A stretch of 64,000 nt of DNA, taken from positions 1,116,001 through 1,180,000 of the forward strand of contig JAQOOI010000017.1 in assembly GCA_028554645.1 (NCBI GenBank). The letters run 5' to 3'. Positions 35,961-47,491 of this stretch are shown here, in pieces. A model generated the notes under the pieces. It saw only the letters and a program-made list of their open reading frames with translations. It was not told the DNA's origin and made no database searches. The stretch is from Omphalotus guepiniiformis (taxonomy: Eukaryota > Basidiomycota > Agaricomycetes > Agaricales > Omphalotaceae). Both the position numbers and the translations under genes were made by a program. Positions within the stretch are counted from its first letter, which is position 1; every line of letters begins with the position of its first letter.

Positions 35961-37877
35961 ATGACCAATACCTACGGCGTAGCTAATTCCGCCGGACCAG
36001 ATGCAAACGACGATACTAGAGGAGAGTCAAGTGCCCTGCTTGGAGGTGATAGAGATACTGCCGTGAAGAGGAACAGCAAGTCAGACGGTCATGCGTCTAT
36101 TGTCAGTTCCGTCAGTAACTTGGCCAATACAATCATCGGAAGTGGAATGTTCCCTCGGTTGGTTTCTTCGTTCGCTTGTACTCACTCTGACCAATCACAC
36201 AGGAATGTTAACTTTCCCTCTTGTATGTCATTGACACAATGTGTGTAACGGTCTATGTTCATCTTCCGGTCTAGGCGATGGCCTCAGCAGGCATTATCCC
36301 GGGAATAATAACATGTATTTTCTCGGGAGGTGTCGCAGCATTTGGGCTATATCTTCTAACGCTTTGCGCAAGCAAAACCGCACACCGTCGTTCATCTTTT
36401 TTTGCGGTAGCGCAACTCACATTCCCTAAAGCAGCTGTTTTCTTTGATGCTGCTATTGCTATCAAGTGTTTTGGTGTATCCATTAGGTACGAGACATCAT
36501 GCTATTGATGTATACCGAGGAACTCACACCTGATTAGTTATTTAATCATCATCAAGGGCCTTGCACCAAATGTTGTTGCCTCACTGTATCATGATTTGAG
36601 TTCCCAAGAACCTCCTCCTTGGGCCCTTTCGGGACGGAACTGGATTACTATACTCATGGTCATTCTTGTGCCGTTGGCGTTCCTTCGTCACTTGGATAGC
36701 CTTAGACATACTAGTTACGTTGCATTGTTCTCAGTAGGTGAGTAATTTTACATACCACATTGTAATATCCCAGTTAACCATCCGATTTAGGATACCTGGT
36801 TTTGATCGTAATCAAGTGCTATTTCTGGCCCTTGGAGATCATGCCTGAACCAGGCGAGATCCATCTCGTTCATTTTACGCCCAACTTTGTGTCCACTTTC
36901 CCTGTGCAGGTTTTCGCCTTCACCTGTTCGCAGAACGCGAGTTATCTTCTGGCCGAATGGCTGACTTTGACTGACGCCGTTTCTGCAATAGCTTTTCCCG
37001 ATATTCAATGAAGTCAAGAGTAATACGCAGGAGCGTATGAATTTAGTCATCGGAACTGCCATTGGCACGGCTACTATAACATACGAAGTCATCGCTGTCT
37101 TTGGATATCTTACGTTCGGCACGAAGGTTCGTGGTAGTTTGGCCTTGTAAGTTCCATGTAGAAGCAGCTGATAGTAATCGGGTGTCATAGGTTGGCGCAA
37201 ATATCATTGCAATGTATCCGTCGACATCGTTATTTGTGGCGGTCGGGCAGTTGGCTATTCTGATCCTTGTTATGTTCTCGTACCCCTTGCAAGTGCATCC
37301 TTGTAGAAATTGCTTGGACAAGGTGTTCCACGCTGGGAGCACTGATGCCATCGCCAAGCGAGCAGTGTTGAGTGAAGACGATGATGAAGAGGAGCCCGAC
37401 GATCATGCGAGTGAGGGCATGTCCCCACTGAAGCACTGGATCTTAACGCTAGGTATCATCGCTAGTACATTTACGATAGCATACCTTGTAGATGATCTCC
37501 AAATAGGTCAGTATATTGCTTTTTCATTGCATCCAAATGCTGACCTAGTCTTGACAGTGCTGGCCTTCGTGGGATCCACTGGATCGACGACCATTTCCTT
37601 TATTCTTCCTGGCTTATTTTATTGGAAGGTCAGTCCAGTTGTTCCGTCATGAGCGACTCTACTGACTATTCTTAGCTGAGCCGCGACGATGAAAGTTCGA
37701 AGAAGCTGAACAAAGCTGCCATAGCGCTCGCTGCCTATGGTGTGTTCATCTTCATTTTCTGGTGAGTACCTTCTGGATATCCGATGCTAATACCACATAA
37801 TGACTTGACTGATGAACAGCTTGGGATTTAACATCTATCAAGTAGCGTATCCCTCGGCCAGCGGCCCAGCGCATTGA
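35961..37877 (+). CDS. AVT-type vacuolar amino-acid transporter (SLC32/38/36 superfamily)
   Basis: Membrane permease for neutral or acidic amino acids, probably vacuolar (Avt5/6/7 branch). A polar cytosolic N-terminus leads to about 11 hydrophobic helices. TM1 carries NTIIGSGM-LTFPLAMASAG; later helices include CIFSGGVAAFGLYLLTL, SYLIIIKGLAP, VFAFTCSQN-LFPIFNEV, AIGTATITYEVIAVFGYLTFG and FVGSTGSTTISFILPG. An acidic loop (SEDDDEEEPDDHASEG) precedes the last helices. Two introns are unusual: TM1 is interrupted at 36145-36202, where only GA-AG removal restores Gly-Ser-Gly-Met (GT-AG from 36142 gives Gly-Arg-Met), and 36937-36991 is a clear GC-AG intron (GCGAGT). Confidence 0.92.
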
Positions 37878-38123
37878 GAATGCAGTGTAGTAGTACATAG
37901 CGATATATTAAATTACTGAGCATTTATGACATCTGATACATGCTTGGAGCTGAAAATGGCAATACGTTCACACGAACGTAAAGTAATTCGCCCTCCTGAG
38001 TCGTCGTCCTGTTTTCATCTTGCCCCAAAACCTGATATGCTTCAAAGCCGGCCTGCGACAAAAGACAGACGTTGAAGGCACCACTAGTATCGAGCGCTCT
38101 CCATTGACTATTCGGCATTTGCT

Positions 38124-41048
38124 ATGTCGCTTGGTGAGTAGTGCCTTGCTCCAACGACGAGCCCGTCAGATCACTCAATGGCTGCGCAAATATCGTGGCT
38201 CTTTACTCGTCTTCAGACTGTACAAGCAATCCAACTGCCTCAGAGCCTTGCTCTTCATCTGTCTCCAGCTCTAGAGTTTCATCACCGTCTGTGATCGTTA
38301 TGTCCGATCCCAGCATTCCAACGACTAGCAGGATCGCTAGTTCCAGCTCAGCAAGTTTCGTACCTTCAACCAATGCATCAGAGTCTCCGTCTCCTTCCAT
38401 CGATGGTACTCTTCCTCAATCACCCCCGTTTCTGGCCAACGACGCGCGGTTCACCAATGGAGAGCCCAGCAACATCGCAACCACATCGCAAAGTCAGACG
38501 CCCGATGTCGACGCTCAAATTTTAGAAGCATTGAAGAGCAAGGATAGGCTTTACGTGTTAAAATTAGGAGAAATCATGGAGGAACTCATCAATGAAAAGA
38601 GGTATACCTTCCTGTCACTCCTGTTGTTTTCGGTGGTGATGGAGGCGTCTGAATTCTGAACTGACGGTGAATGGTTTTCAAGGATACGGGCGGACTTGAC
38701 TCCTACAACATCATATCAACGAATGCTTGTGCACCGCTGCTCAGCTTATTACAAGCTGCAGCCGGAATCAGACCCTATAACTAAAGCGATCTCCGTTGTC
38801 CTCATTGCGGAAAGTAGAGTGTAGGTCTCCCGCTTCTTAGGCATTCGCTTTTGTTGAGATTATGTCTATAGTCCTTCTAGAAGATTAGCAGAATTGGTTC
38901 CTCTTGAACCAGCGGCCCAACCCGCTTTCAAAATAATGCGTCGTACTCCACAGGATCGCCGCACCAAAACACAGTCTCACGCGGGATCAGTTACGGGCGA
39001 AGATGCCGACTTCTCTGACATTGAGCCATCCGAGGCAGGTAGCCTGGGCGGGCGCAGTAATGCGACAGGTGGAAGTAATAAGAAACGAATGACTATCGAG
39101 GAACGAGAAGCTGCTTACAAAGAAGCCCGATCTCGAATATTTATGGGTTTCGAAGAGAAAGAGAAAGAACGGGACATGAGCGCCACTTCGTCTTCGCTTA
39201 GTCTTGCTTCGAGTTCAGCTTCGACAAGCGGGGGAGGGGGTAGTAGTAGTGCCGGCGAACCTGACGACTCGGCAAGTTCACTAGCTACGGATGGTGAATG
39301 GACCGCAGCCTCATTCAACAGAAAAGATTCTCGAAGAAGTAATGCCTCCGCATCCTCTAGCTCTCGGTCTCTGAGAGGATCGGCTGCCCCATTTACCTCT
39401 AATGGGTCTGGTAGCTCGCGCAACTCCCGAGCACCCTCGCCATCTTTCACATACGCCTCTCTGTATGAACCTGCCCCGGCGGGTCCATCCTATGATCCTC
39501 AACTAGGAAACCATCATCCTGCCCCAGGATATCAAGCCCCTCCGTACATGTACACCTATCCTCCTCCCACGCAGCCAAATCCTCCCTACATCAACCCATA
39601 CCCCTACTATCCTCCTTATCCCTATGGACATCCGCCAGTTCAGCCTCCTCAAAACGCATCAGACTCATCAACGTCTACATCAGCTGAGATGTATGCGCCA
39701 CCTCCACACATGATGTATCCTTACATGTGGCAAACACCCAGTCAGCCACCAATACACTCTGCACCTCCAATGCAGACTCAGAATTCGAGCAATCAAGTAG
39801 CGGGTCCTCCCCCTCCAGCTGCTCTCCAGTATCCACCGTATGTATCGCCCACATACGGGTACCCCATGCACAGCTACTTTCCTCCGCCTCCAGCCCAGCA
39901 TCCGCGGTCTGCACCTCTTCATACTGGTGGGCAGCTTTATGAAGAGCCTAGGATGATGAACGGACCAGGCGGTGGGCCGTCGCATCCGAATAATAACTCT
40001 CCGAGAGGCGTGAATGGCAACCCAAATTGGGGGGTAAATAATCGCAATGGCCGAAATGGCAGCGGTCCGTCAAATGGCGGAAAACCACGCAATGTGCCTC
40101 GCCAAGCTTGGAGTTTCGGTCCTGGTGTCGGTATGGGTGGTGTACCAATGACCGGTAATAACATCCCTTCAGGATCTAGTAGTAATGGAGAAGTGGTCGG
40201 TCCCCGACTTAGTTCTACAATGCGAAGACCGTCGAACACCAGCACCGGGAGTTCGTCTGGAAATTATCGCCCTCCATCCACGAGTGATGATGTCGCGTCC
40301 ACTGCTGTAAGTCATGTATCTGTGATTCTTTCCCATGCTGACCCAGGTGATGCAGTCTTCTTCCACCTCCTCTTCGTCACGGCGCACTTATACATCAACA
40401 GCCTCGTCCCAACATCCACTTCCACCCCGACCCGACTGGGCGGTCGGCCTGAAACCAGACCCGACTTTGCATGCAACCAACCGTCACCACGATCACACTT
40501 CTCGAAATATATCTCCAATATCACCTCCGCGCGCGCTCAGCAACGGTGCTTCCCACTCGAACCCACCTTCGAGACGGCCTCCTCACCAACTGTCTCCACC
40601 CATCTCTCTACAATCCACTGATTTCCCTCCCCTCACATCCATAGCCTCACCAGAGAAGCGTACACCTACAGTTGGTGGTGCATGGAACAATACGTCGTCC
40701 ACTCGTTCCCTTTTAATGACTCCTCCCAACCCCGGCCCAACCGGACCAACCGGACTTCAGGGAAGTGCGTTGATTCATCCTTCTAACGCACAAAACGCCA
40801 TGGCCACCAATCATGCCATGTTTGACGATGGCTTTGAACGCCCTCCTCCGAAGGGTACTGAGCTGTATAACCCCAAAGTTGTCAAGCGTCCGACGAATAT
40901 CAATGGACGGTCTGGAAATGAACCAGGTGACAAGGCAGGCGCTGATGGGGTATTGACTGAGCAGATGAGTGCCTTCTCTCTCGTGGACGTTGCCCTTCGG
41001 TCGCCTGCGCAGTTGAGCAAGGATTCAGGCTCAGCGCTGTCATCATGA
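38124..41048 (+). CDS. R3H-SUZ domain RNA-binding protein
   Basis: Predicted cytoplasmic mRNA-binding regulator (R3HDM/Encore-like). The suggested start at 38124 makes a short first exon (Met-Ser-Leu) with a strong donor (intron 38134-38216); a conservative start is the in-frame ATG at 38300. The R3H domain (LKLGEIMEELINEKRIRADL, then RMLVHRCSAYYKL with the Arg-x3-His signature) crosses introns near 38601 and 38821. It is followed by the SUZ region (FKIMRRTPQDRR and TIEEREAAYKEARSRIFMGF). The rest is disordered: poly-Ser, then Pro/Tyr-rich (about 39480-39930), then Gly/Asn-rich. Introns near 40307-40355 join the last two frames. Low complexity makes it a candidate RNP-granule component. Confidence 0.88.
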
Positions 41049-42155
41049 GGTTCATCTCGATATTTTAGAAGACGCAAGATCTTGATGGATTATCCGAGCT
41101 GTTTACTCGTGTAAGCCATACAGATATACGTTGTTGCCTGTGTCTGTTTGCTATCGTGTTTTCTTCTGTTTTTTTTTCCTGTCTGCCATTAACTACTTAT
41201 AACTTGTCTGGAGTGCCAATGTGATATATCACGTAGATACAAATTCAGAAAACTGTACACATTTAATCTGGTTCAAGTCTTTTCTCACGATACCAAGCTG
41301 ACGTAAGCTATTTCGCTGTTGAAGCCACTGCAGAACCACTGTGTTCTTGGACGTAGATATCATGTATTCCAAGCTGCTTCAAGTTGAGGTACTTCTACAT
41401 GCGTCCTGCAACCCTCTTGCCCAAGAAGCACATTACTATCGTGGTCAATGTCGCCAGACTCGCCAGACTTGATCTCGGAGTATGTGGGATCCAGCTACCT
41501 TTCTTTGAAACCTCGTGTGGCAGCCTGACGCAGTGCCGACTCCTACTCAGGTTAAACCGTTTTCACAAGAGCCTCCGTTTCCCGTGATGCTAGTCTCTTT
41601 AAGTAACTTGGCGCCCTTCGACCTACAATCATTACCCACAGAACACAGGAGACACACAACTTCTCTTCTCAGTATTGGGAATCGTTATCCTTGATGCGAA
41701 TGGACTTCCGATATGAGGCCGCTGTCAATCAACACGGGCGCCATTCGATTCGAGAAGATTTCTCTTTCCTCTCATATGGTGGCCTTGGTCGGCCGGACTA
41801 TATTTTTCGTGTACTGCGCAACCCGTAAAACTTGAAGCTTTGAAGAGGCGTGCGATCAATCGGCATCGGTGACTTGCCCTCAAGTCCGCAAATTTGATGG
41901 AAGCTGTGGCACTGGGCACTTGCTCTGGATAGTTTTCAAGAGTTTTCAAGTCGTGCAGAATTTTGTGGCGTCGGAAGATATTCAAGAGTTCTTAGTTTCA
42001 AGCCAAAGGCCAGGTCTCGGGCTCCGCTTCTCTAGTTCTACTCGTTATTCGGGCCGCAATTTCTCCGGACCGTACTTCCCTACTATTTTTATTGGCTCCG
42101 GTTGACGCGTTAAAACCTTTGGGAGCGGTCTCATCTCACCCGTTTCTTTCCTCTC
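41049..42155. other. Gap (1.1 kb) upstream of xylulokinase
   Basis: No supported gene. The 3' flank of the R3H gene is T-rich. Close to the xylulokinase start are an inverted CCAAT box (ATTGG, about 42091) and ACGCGT (42105-42110), about 50-65 nt before the ATG. Short tandem duplications such as GTTTTCAAGA twice (about 41932-41951) occur but look incidental. Confidence 0.5.
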
Positions 42156-44028
42156 ATGGCACCACTCTTTCTGGGCTTCGACTTATCTACTCAGCAGCTC
42201 AAAGCTGTACTCATTCGGGGGGACTGCTCAATCGTCAATGAATCCTCTGTCCACTTCTCCAATGATTTTCCGAATTACGGGACTGAGAACGGTGCCATCA
42301 GAGGTCCAGCTGAAGGAGAGGTTACTTCTCCTGTAGCAATGTGGCTGGATGCGTTTGATCTTTTGATGCAAAGAATGAAGAGTGCGGGTGTCGATTTTTC
42401 GTCCATTGTCGCGATTTCTGGTGCCGGACAAGTTAGCTGCCTTCGTGGTTCGTATTTGCACGAACTAACCTATGTTCCTTTCATTTCAGCAACATGGATC
42501 CGTCTACTGGTCCCCACAGAGTGATTCTGACTTGGCATCACTTGAGCCTTCAAAGCCACTGTCCCAGCTTTTCCCGGATGCGTTTTCACTTCCGCGTGCT
42601 CCCATTTGGCAAGATTCATCTACTACTCAGGAATGCCGAATGCTAGAAGAAAGCATCGGTGGACCTCAAAATTTGGCAGATATCTCCGGTAGCCGCGCTT
42701 ATGAGCGGTTTACTGGTACTCAGATAGCTCGAGTCAGTACACAGCTGTATCTCTCGTCCTTGTGGCTTACTCTCACCTAGATCCGGCGACTAAAACATGA
42801 TGTATACAGTGCTACCTCTCATATTTCCTTGGTGTCTTCGTTCATGCCCTCACTCTTTCTCGGCCGAATTGCTCCGATTGAAATATCGGACGCCAGTGGC
42901 ATGAATCTGATGGATGTTCTTACCTGTAAATGGGACACCCGACTGCTAGAAATCTGTGGCGGGCCCGAGCTGCGATCGAAACTTGGACCAGTGAGTTGAC
43001 TTACTCTTCAATTTTGTTTGACCAACCCGTTAAGTCGCGGCTGATTCCACAATGATCAGGAACCGGTACCCGGTGGGACATCGTTAGGTACAATCAGCTC
43101 GTATTGGGTCGAACGCTGGGGCTTCAATCCGGGTAAGTCGTACGATACAGAGGATCCTTTTTATACTTATATTTCTATAGCGTGTATCATCGCCCCCTTC
43201 ACAGGTGATAACCCGGCCACCGTTGTCGCCCTGTCCTTCCCCGGCGATGCCCTTCTTTCGCTTGGCACATCGACCACGCTGCTCTTGTCTATTCCCCCGG
43301 CCGATACGCCGCCTAAGCGTTTTACGACTTCGCATTTACTCTCTCATCCTACCACGGCACCTGATGCTCAGATTGCCATGCTCTGCTATAAGAATGGCGG
43401 GTTGGCGAGGGAGCAAGTTCGTGATCGATATGCGAAGAGGGATTGGTCCAAGTACAACGAACTGCTCGAGAATACGACCCCTGGATGCGACGGCTATACG
43501 GGATTATACTTTCCTCTCCCTGAAATCATCCCTCCTGGCCCCAAAGGAGAGTTTTTCTTCCGCACTGAAAGCTCTGGATTTCCGACGAAGATCAACGAGA
43601 ACGACGTTCCACATTCCTACCATCCGAGAATGATTGTGGAATCTCAATTCTTATCAGTAAAGTCCCGCATCGCAGCCATCATGCCTCCGAATGCACCTCC
43701 GCTCCAGCGACTTGTGATCACTGGAGGTTCATCAGCTAACCAGACTATTCGTCAGATGGCCGCTGACGTCTTCAACATGAAGGTGTACATCAGTTCCACA
43801 AAGGAGGCTGCAGGAATGGGTGGAGCACTCTTGGCGAAATTCGCTTGGTGGAAACAAGACAACGAAACGGGGTCTTTCGAAGAGATGAGCATGATGACTG
43901 GGAGTGAGAGTTTAGGAATGAAGTGTGTTGCTGAACCGCGGAGGGACGTTGCCAAGACCTATGAAGACTTGGTAGGTCTTTACTCTGCATGCGAGGAGCA
44001 AGTAGTGCGAGCATGGGAAGCACGCTGA
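42156..44028 (+). CDS. XKS1: D-xylulokinase (FGGY family)
   Basis: Phosphorylates D-xylulose to xylulose 5-phosphate, linking xylose use to the pentose phosphate pathway. About four introns. Blocks in order: LFLGFDLSTQQLKAVLI (first phosphate motif), WLDAFDLLM, ISGAGQ-QHGSVYW (split by an intron at 42429-42489), RFTGTQIARIRR, FLGRIAPIEISDASGMNLMD, PFTGDNPATV with LGTSTTLLL (second phosphate motif), and VITGGSSANQTIRQMAADVF with EAAGMGGALLA at the C-terminus. Length and order match yeast Xks1. Confidence 0.95.
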
Positions 44029-44236
44029 ATTATGTATATTGTTTTCGTTTTTCAATTGGTTTTTTTGGTTTTCTGGGTCTTCTAACTCAAGGTCAGATGG
44101 TATCATCTCGGTCTTAGCTAGCACGTAGTCTTTATATATCATTGTAACATCTCATGTCATCTCGAGGCTAGCTCTGGGGACGTACAACTATAGATATGTG
44201 TTTCGGTGATCAAGGGTACAAAGGCGTCAATCTAGA

Positions 44237-46669
44237 ATGCTGGTGGTTAAGCGCCCACAAGTTGCTCGCATCAGTCGCGTCCAAGCTTTTTTTGTCTTTA
44301 TGCTGAAGGCAATTTCCTTTTATCGACATAACTCAGCAGAGGTCTTTTACAACAAATCTCGTTCTTCCTTTCGGTGGCTGTCGCGATCCCGTCCAGGGAT
44401 CCACTTACTGTGTACTAGAGAAAGATCTCAGGCCATGTCAGACAGTAGCTCTATTGGAGAGAAGCGTGCCATGGAAATTTCCCCGCTATCAAATCTCGAC
44501 GCACCTACAAAACGTTTGAAGGTGCAAGAAGAAGGGAATGTAGTACCATCTTCATCGGGCTCGCTAGCCAAGGAAGCAGCCGAGGACATTTCAGTGGATC
44601 CCACCGAAGGCGACAATTCAGCTACACCTCAACAAGTTCAAGCTGACGAAAGCCCAGAAGAGGGAACGGGCGAACCATCGTCTAAACATCGTGATGCAAA
44701 TGAACGTGCGGGCTCGCGAAAAACCAAAAAGAAAGACATGAGAAATATGGGGCGCCGCAGACGAGGAACGCGACCAGAGTCCCCAAGTGCTGAAGGAGAT
44801 GCGGGACGTCCGTTAGATGAACCAAAAGAACCTCGCCTTCCCAAGCGACAATGTGCGTTACTCATTGGTTTTTGCGGCTCAGGATTCCGAGGAATGCAAT
44901 TGTACGTGTGTTTGCTGCATAACTGTGTTCGTGATTGTTACACACCATTGAACAGTCAGCGGCTTCAGCCAGGCCTTCCTGAACAACGGACGATTGAAGG
45001 TGAATTGTTTAAAGCTCTGGTTGCTGCTGGAGCAGTCTCAAAAGATAACGCGGATGATCCGGTGAAAGTATGTTCCTCGTTTTCTGCTTGACTGGTTGAT
45101 ACACTGGTTCACTCTCGTTTAGGTCAATTTTGGAAGGGCGGCGCGGACAGATGCAGGTGTGCATGCTGCAGGGAACGTGGTGTCAATGAAGATGATCACT
45201 ACAGTTCCCGGTGTTGATGATATGCTGGCTCACATAAACTCCAAGTTACCGCCGGAAATCCGTCTATGGGGTTTTGTACGTGTTAATTGCTATTTCGTAA
45301 GTTCTTGCACCTCATTAGTTGACTAGCAACGCGTTCAAAACTCCTTTAACGCTCGAACGTAAGGTTTGCACCTTATCATGGAACCGAGGCGTCGATTTTG
45401 ACTACCTAAATTCAGGCTTTGCGATGGCCGCAAATATACCTACTTTTTCCCCTCATACCTGCTTATCCCGCCTAAACCTGGATCCGGGCTAGATTGCACA
45501 CTGAAGGCCCATGCTGCATCACTGTCATGCGAAGTATCCTATTCATCGGATCCCTTCTGGAGCCCTGCAAATAGTGCAGAGACTTCCGTTGAGGATGATC
45601 TAATTCGAAAACGAGCGTGGAGAGCAACTGCATCTCATGTCGAACGCTTGAGGGAGGTCGTTAAAAGATTCGAGAAGACACATAATTTCCACAACTTTAC
45701 GGTAACACAGGACCCAAAAGATAGGTCAAACCAGCGTTATATGAAGAAGATTGAGGTATGTCTAGCGCCATGTGTGCTAAATTAAAATCTCGTTTCTGAG
45801 TCATTTGTTAGATTGCAGAACCAGCCGTATACGGAGAAACTGAGTGGATCGCAGTTGCTCTAGATGGTCAGAGCTTTATGCTTCATCAGGTATGTCACAC
45901 TCTTCCACATCTAGCAGAGCTCATCTGTTCATCTAAATTTGTCTTCAGATTGTGAGTTCAGTCTTCTGCATGAACGATATCTATTGTCTTCCTAACATAT
46001 ACAGCGTAAAATGATGTTCGCATTGGTGATGATTTCCCGGACAGGAACACCTAGTTCCATTATCGACGAGCTATGCTTCCACCCGTGCTCAGAGGCACCG
46101 CCCGCTTGCTAATCCACACTTCAGCTGTACGGGCTTTCTCCTGTTCACATCCCAAAGATGCCTGCTTTGGGTCTATTACTTGAATATCCCGTTTTTGACG
46201 TATATAGTCTGAGGATTGCTGCTAGCAATGAGAAACTGGACCCTTCCGATCCACAGTATAGAGCACCGCTAAATTTCGAACAATACACGGAGCAGATGAA
46301 TACATTCAAGCAAAAGTATATTTATGATAATATGAGGGGGATCGAGGATCGGAAAGGATTGTCAGTTATTTCTGCTTTAGAAATTTCGAGAGACTGATTG
46401 CATTACATAGATTTGATGCTTGGATTCGCTCTGTCGATGCGTACACAGGGAACGATTTGTTGTATCTGAATCCACTGGGTGTCATTCCAGCCGAGTCACT
46501 CGTGAAGAGAGGAGAGCGCAGAGAAAACCCCTTCAAGGAACAGCGCAAGTTCAATATGACCAGCTTTGCCACGGATGACAATGTAAAGATGAAGGCAGAG
46601 CAGGAGGAAAACGATGTGGATGTGGATGAGCCTCTGAACAGAAAGCAGATGGAGGAAGCGGAAGGTTGA
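44237..46669 (+). CDS. PUS1: tRNA pseudouridine synthase Pus1 (TruA family)
   Basis: Converts U to pseudouridine in tRNAs and some other RNAs. Two in-frame starts are possible: 44237 adds 66 mostly basic, hydrophobic residues that could act as a mitochondrial presequence, and 44435 ([14 protein letters not shown]) fits a nuclear form. Diagnostic blocks: [26 protein letters not shown] with the catalytic Asp (codon 45150-45152), [45 protein letters not shown] and [13 protein letters not shown]. The Ile of HQIRKM is carried by a 3-nt microexon (45949-45951). The intron at 46071-46124 has no in-frame GT or GC donor. The C-terminus is acidic. Confidence 0.93.
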
Positions 46670-46732
46670 TTTAAAGTAATACAGCTAGGTTTGGCAAATA
46701 TAACACATATATATTACAAGATTGAGGAAAAT

Positions 46733-47350
46733 CTATGACTGGAACTTCCGCATCGTCTGAATTTCGTCGAGTAAAGCTTGCAAACGATCATCATCAATTT
46801 TCACTAAGCTGTAGGAAGACGATAATGTGAATAGAGTATTGAAAGCTGCTAGGAGTATATATCACCTTGGTATGACACTTTTGGCTTCGTCTGCATCCGC
46901 AGGACACAGATTAGCAATTTGAGCAGTCTCGAATTGCGTGAGGGCAGGCTCCCTTCGTAAAGTTCTGCGACCATATGGCTTAGAGTGAATATTAATCGAT
47001 TGAAAGGAGACACACTCTCGAACAGCACTAGCTGAATCTGTGGTATTGAACTTTGTGAACGTCTTCACGTATTCAAGGGTCTTGTTGTATACTCTGAGCG
47101 AGACAGCATAGGTAATTGCTTGCAATCTTGTAGCAGTGAACATACGCGGTATCGGGTGCATCCTTGTCTCGATTCTCTAAGAGATACTTGACCTCTGAAA
47201 TGAGCAGACAACCAGCATTGTTGAATTCTTGAGACAAGAATCAGCGAAAGCGACAGATAATACAGTTCATGATACTTTACCTGGGCCTAGCTTCAGGACA
47301 GCAGCATCTTCCTCCTCTCCTTGTGGCCGATGTCGCAGTCTGGTTGTCAT
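46733..47350 (-). CDS. RPB4: RNA polymerase II subunit Rpb4
   Basis: Forms the Rpb4/7 stalk of RNA polymerase II. Five exons on the minus strand give about 137 residues. Start MTTRLRHRPQGEEEDAAVLKL at 47350, then NAGCLLISEVKYLLE, NKTLEYVKTFTKFN, AVRETLRREPALTQFETAQI, ANLCPADADEAKSVIPSL and KIDDDRLQALLDEIQTMRKF, with the stop at 46733-46735. The intron joining Arg-Glu to Thr-Leu uses GTGTGT...CGCAG. It is head-to-head with RPN6, 141 bp apart. Confidence 0.94.
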
Positions 47351-47491
47351 TTTCGCGAAATGGCGCTGGAGGCAGCCTGCAGGAAACTCAGGAGCGAAAG
47401 CAACCTCAATAACAATATTCTCACGACCCTCGACGCGTGTCCCCTAGCTTTGAGCTATACCCAACTATACCTCTACTTGTTACTGGCAACA
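47351..47491. promoter_or_regulatory. RPB4-RPN6 bidirectional promoter with palindrome and MCB-like box
   Basis: The 141 bp between two divergent start codons must hold both promoters. TTTCGCGAAA, a perfect 10-bp palindrome, abuts the RPB4 ATG (47351-47360). ACGCGT, the MBF/MCB consensus, lies at 47433-47438. No TATA box. The factor that binds is not known; both sites are only matches. Confidence 0.5.
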
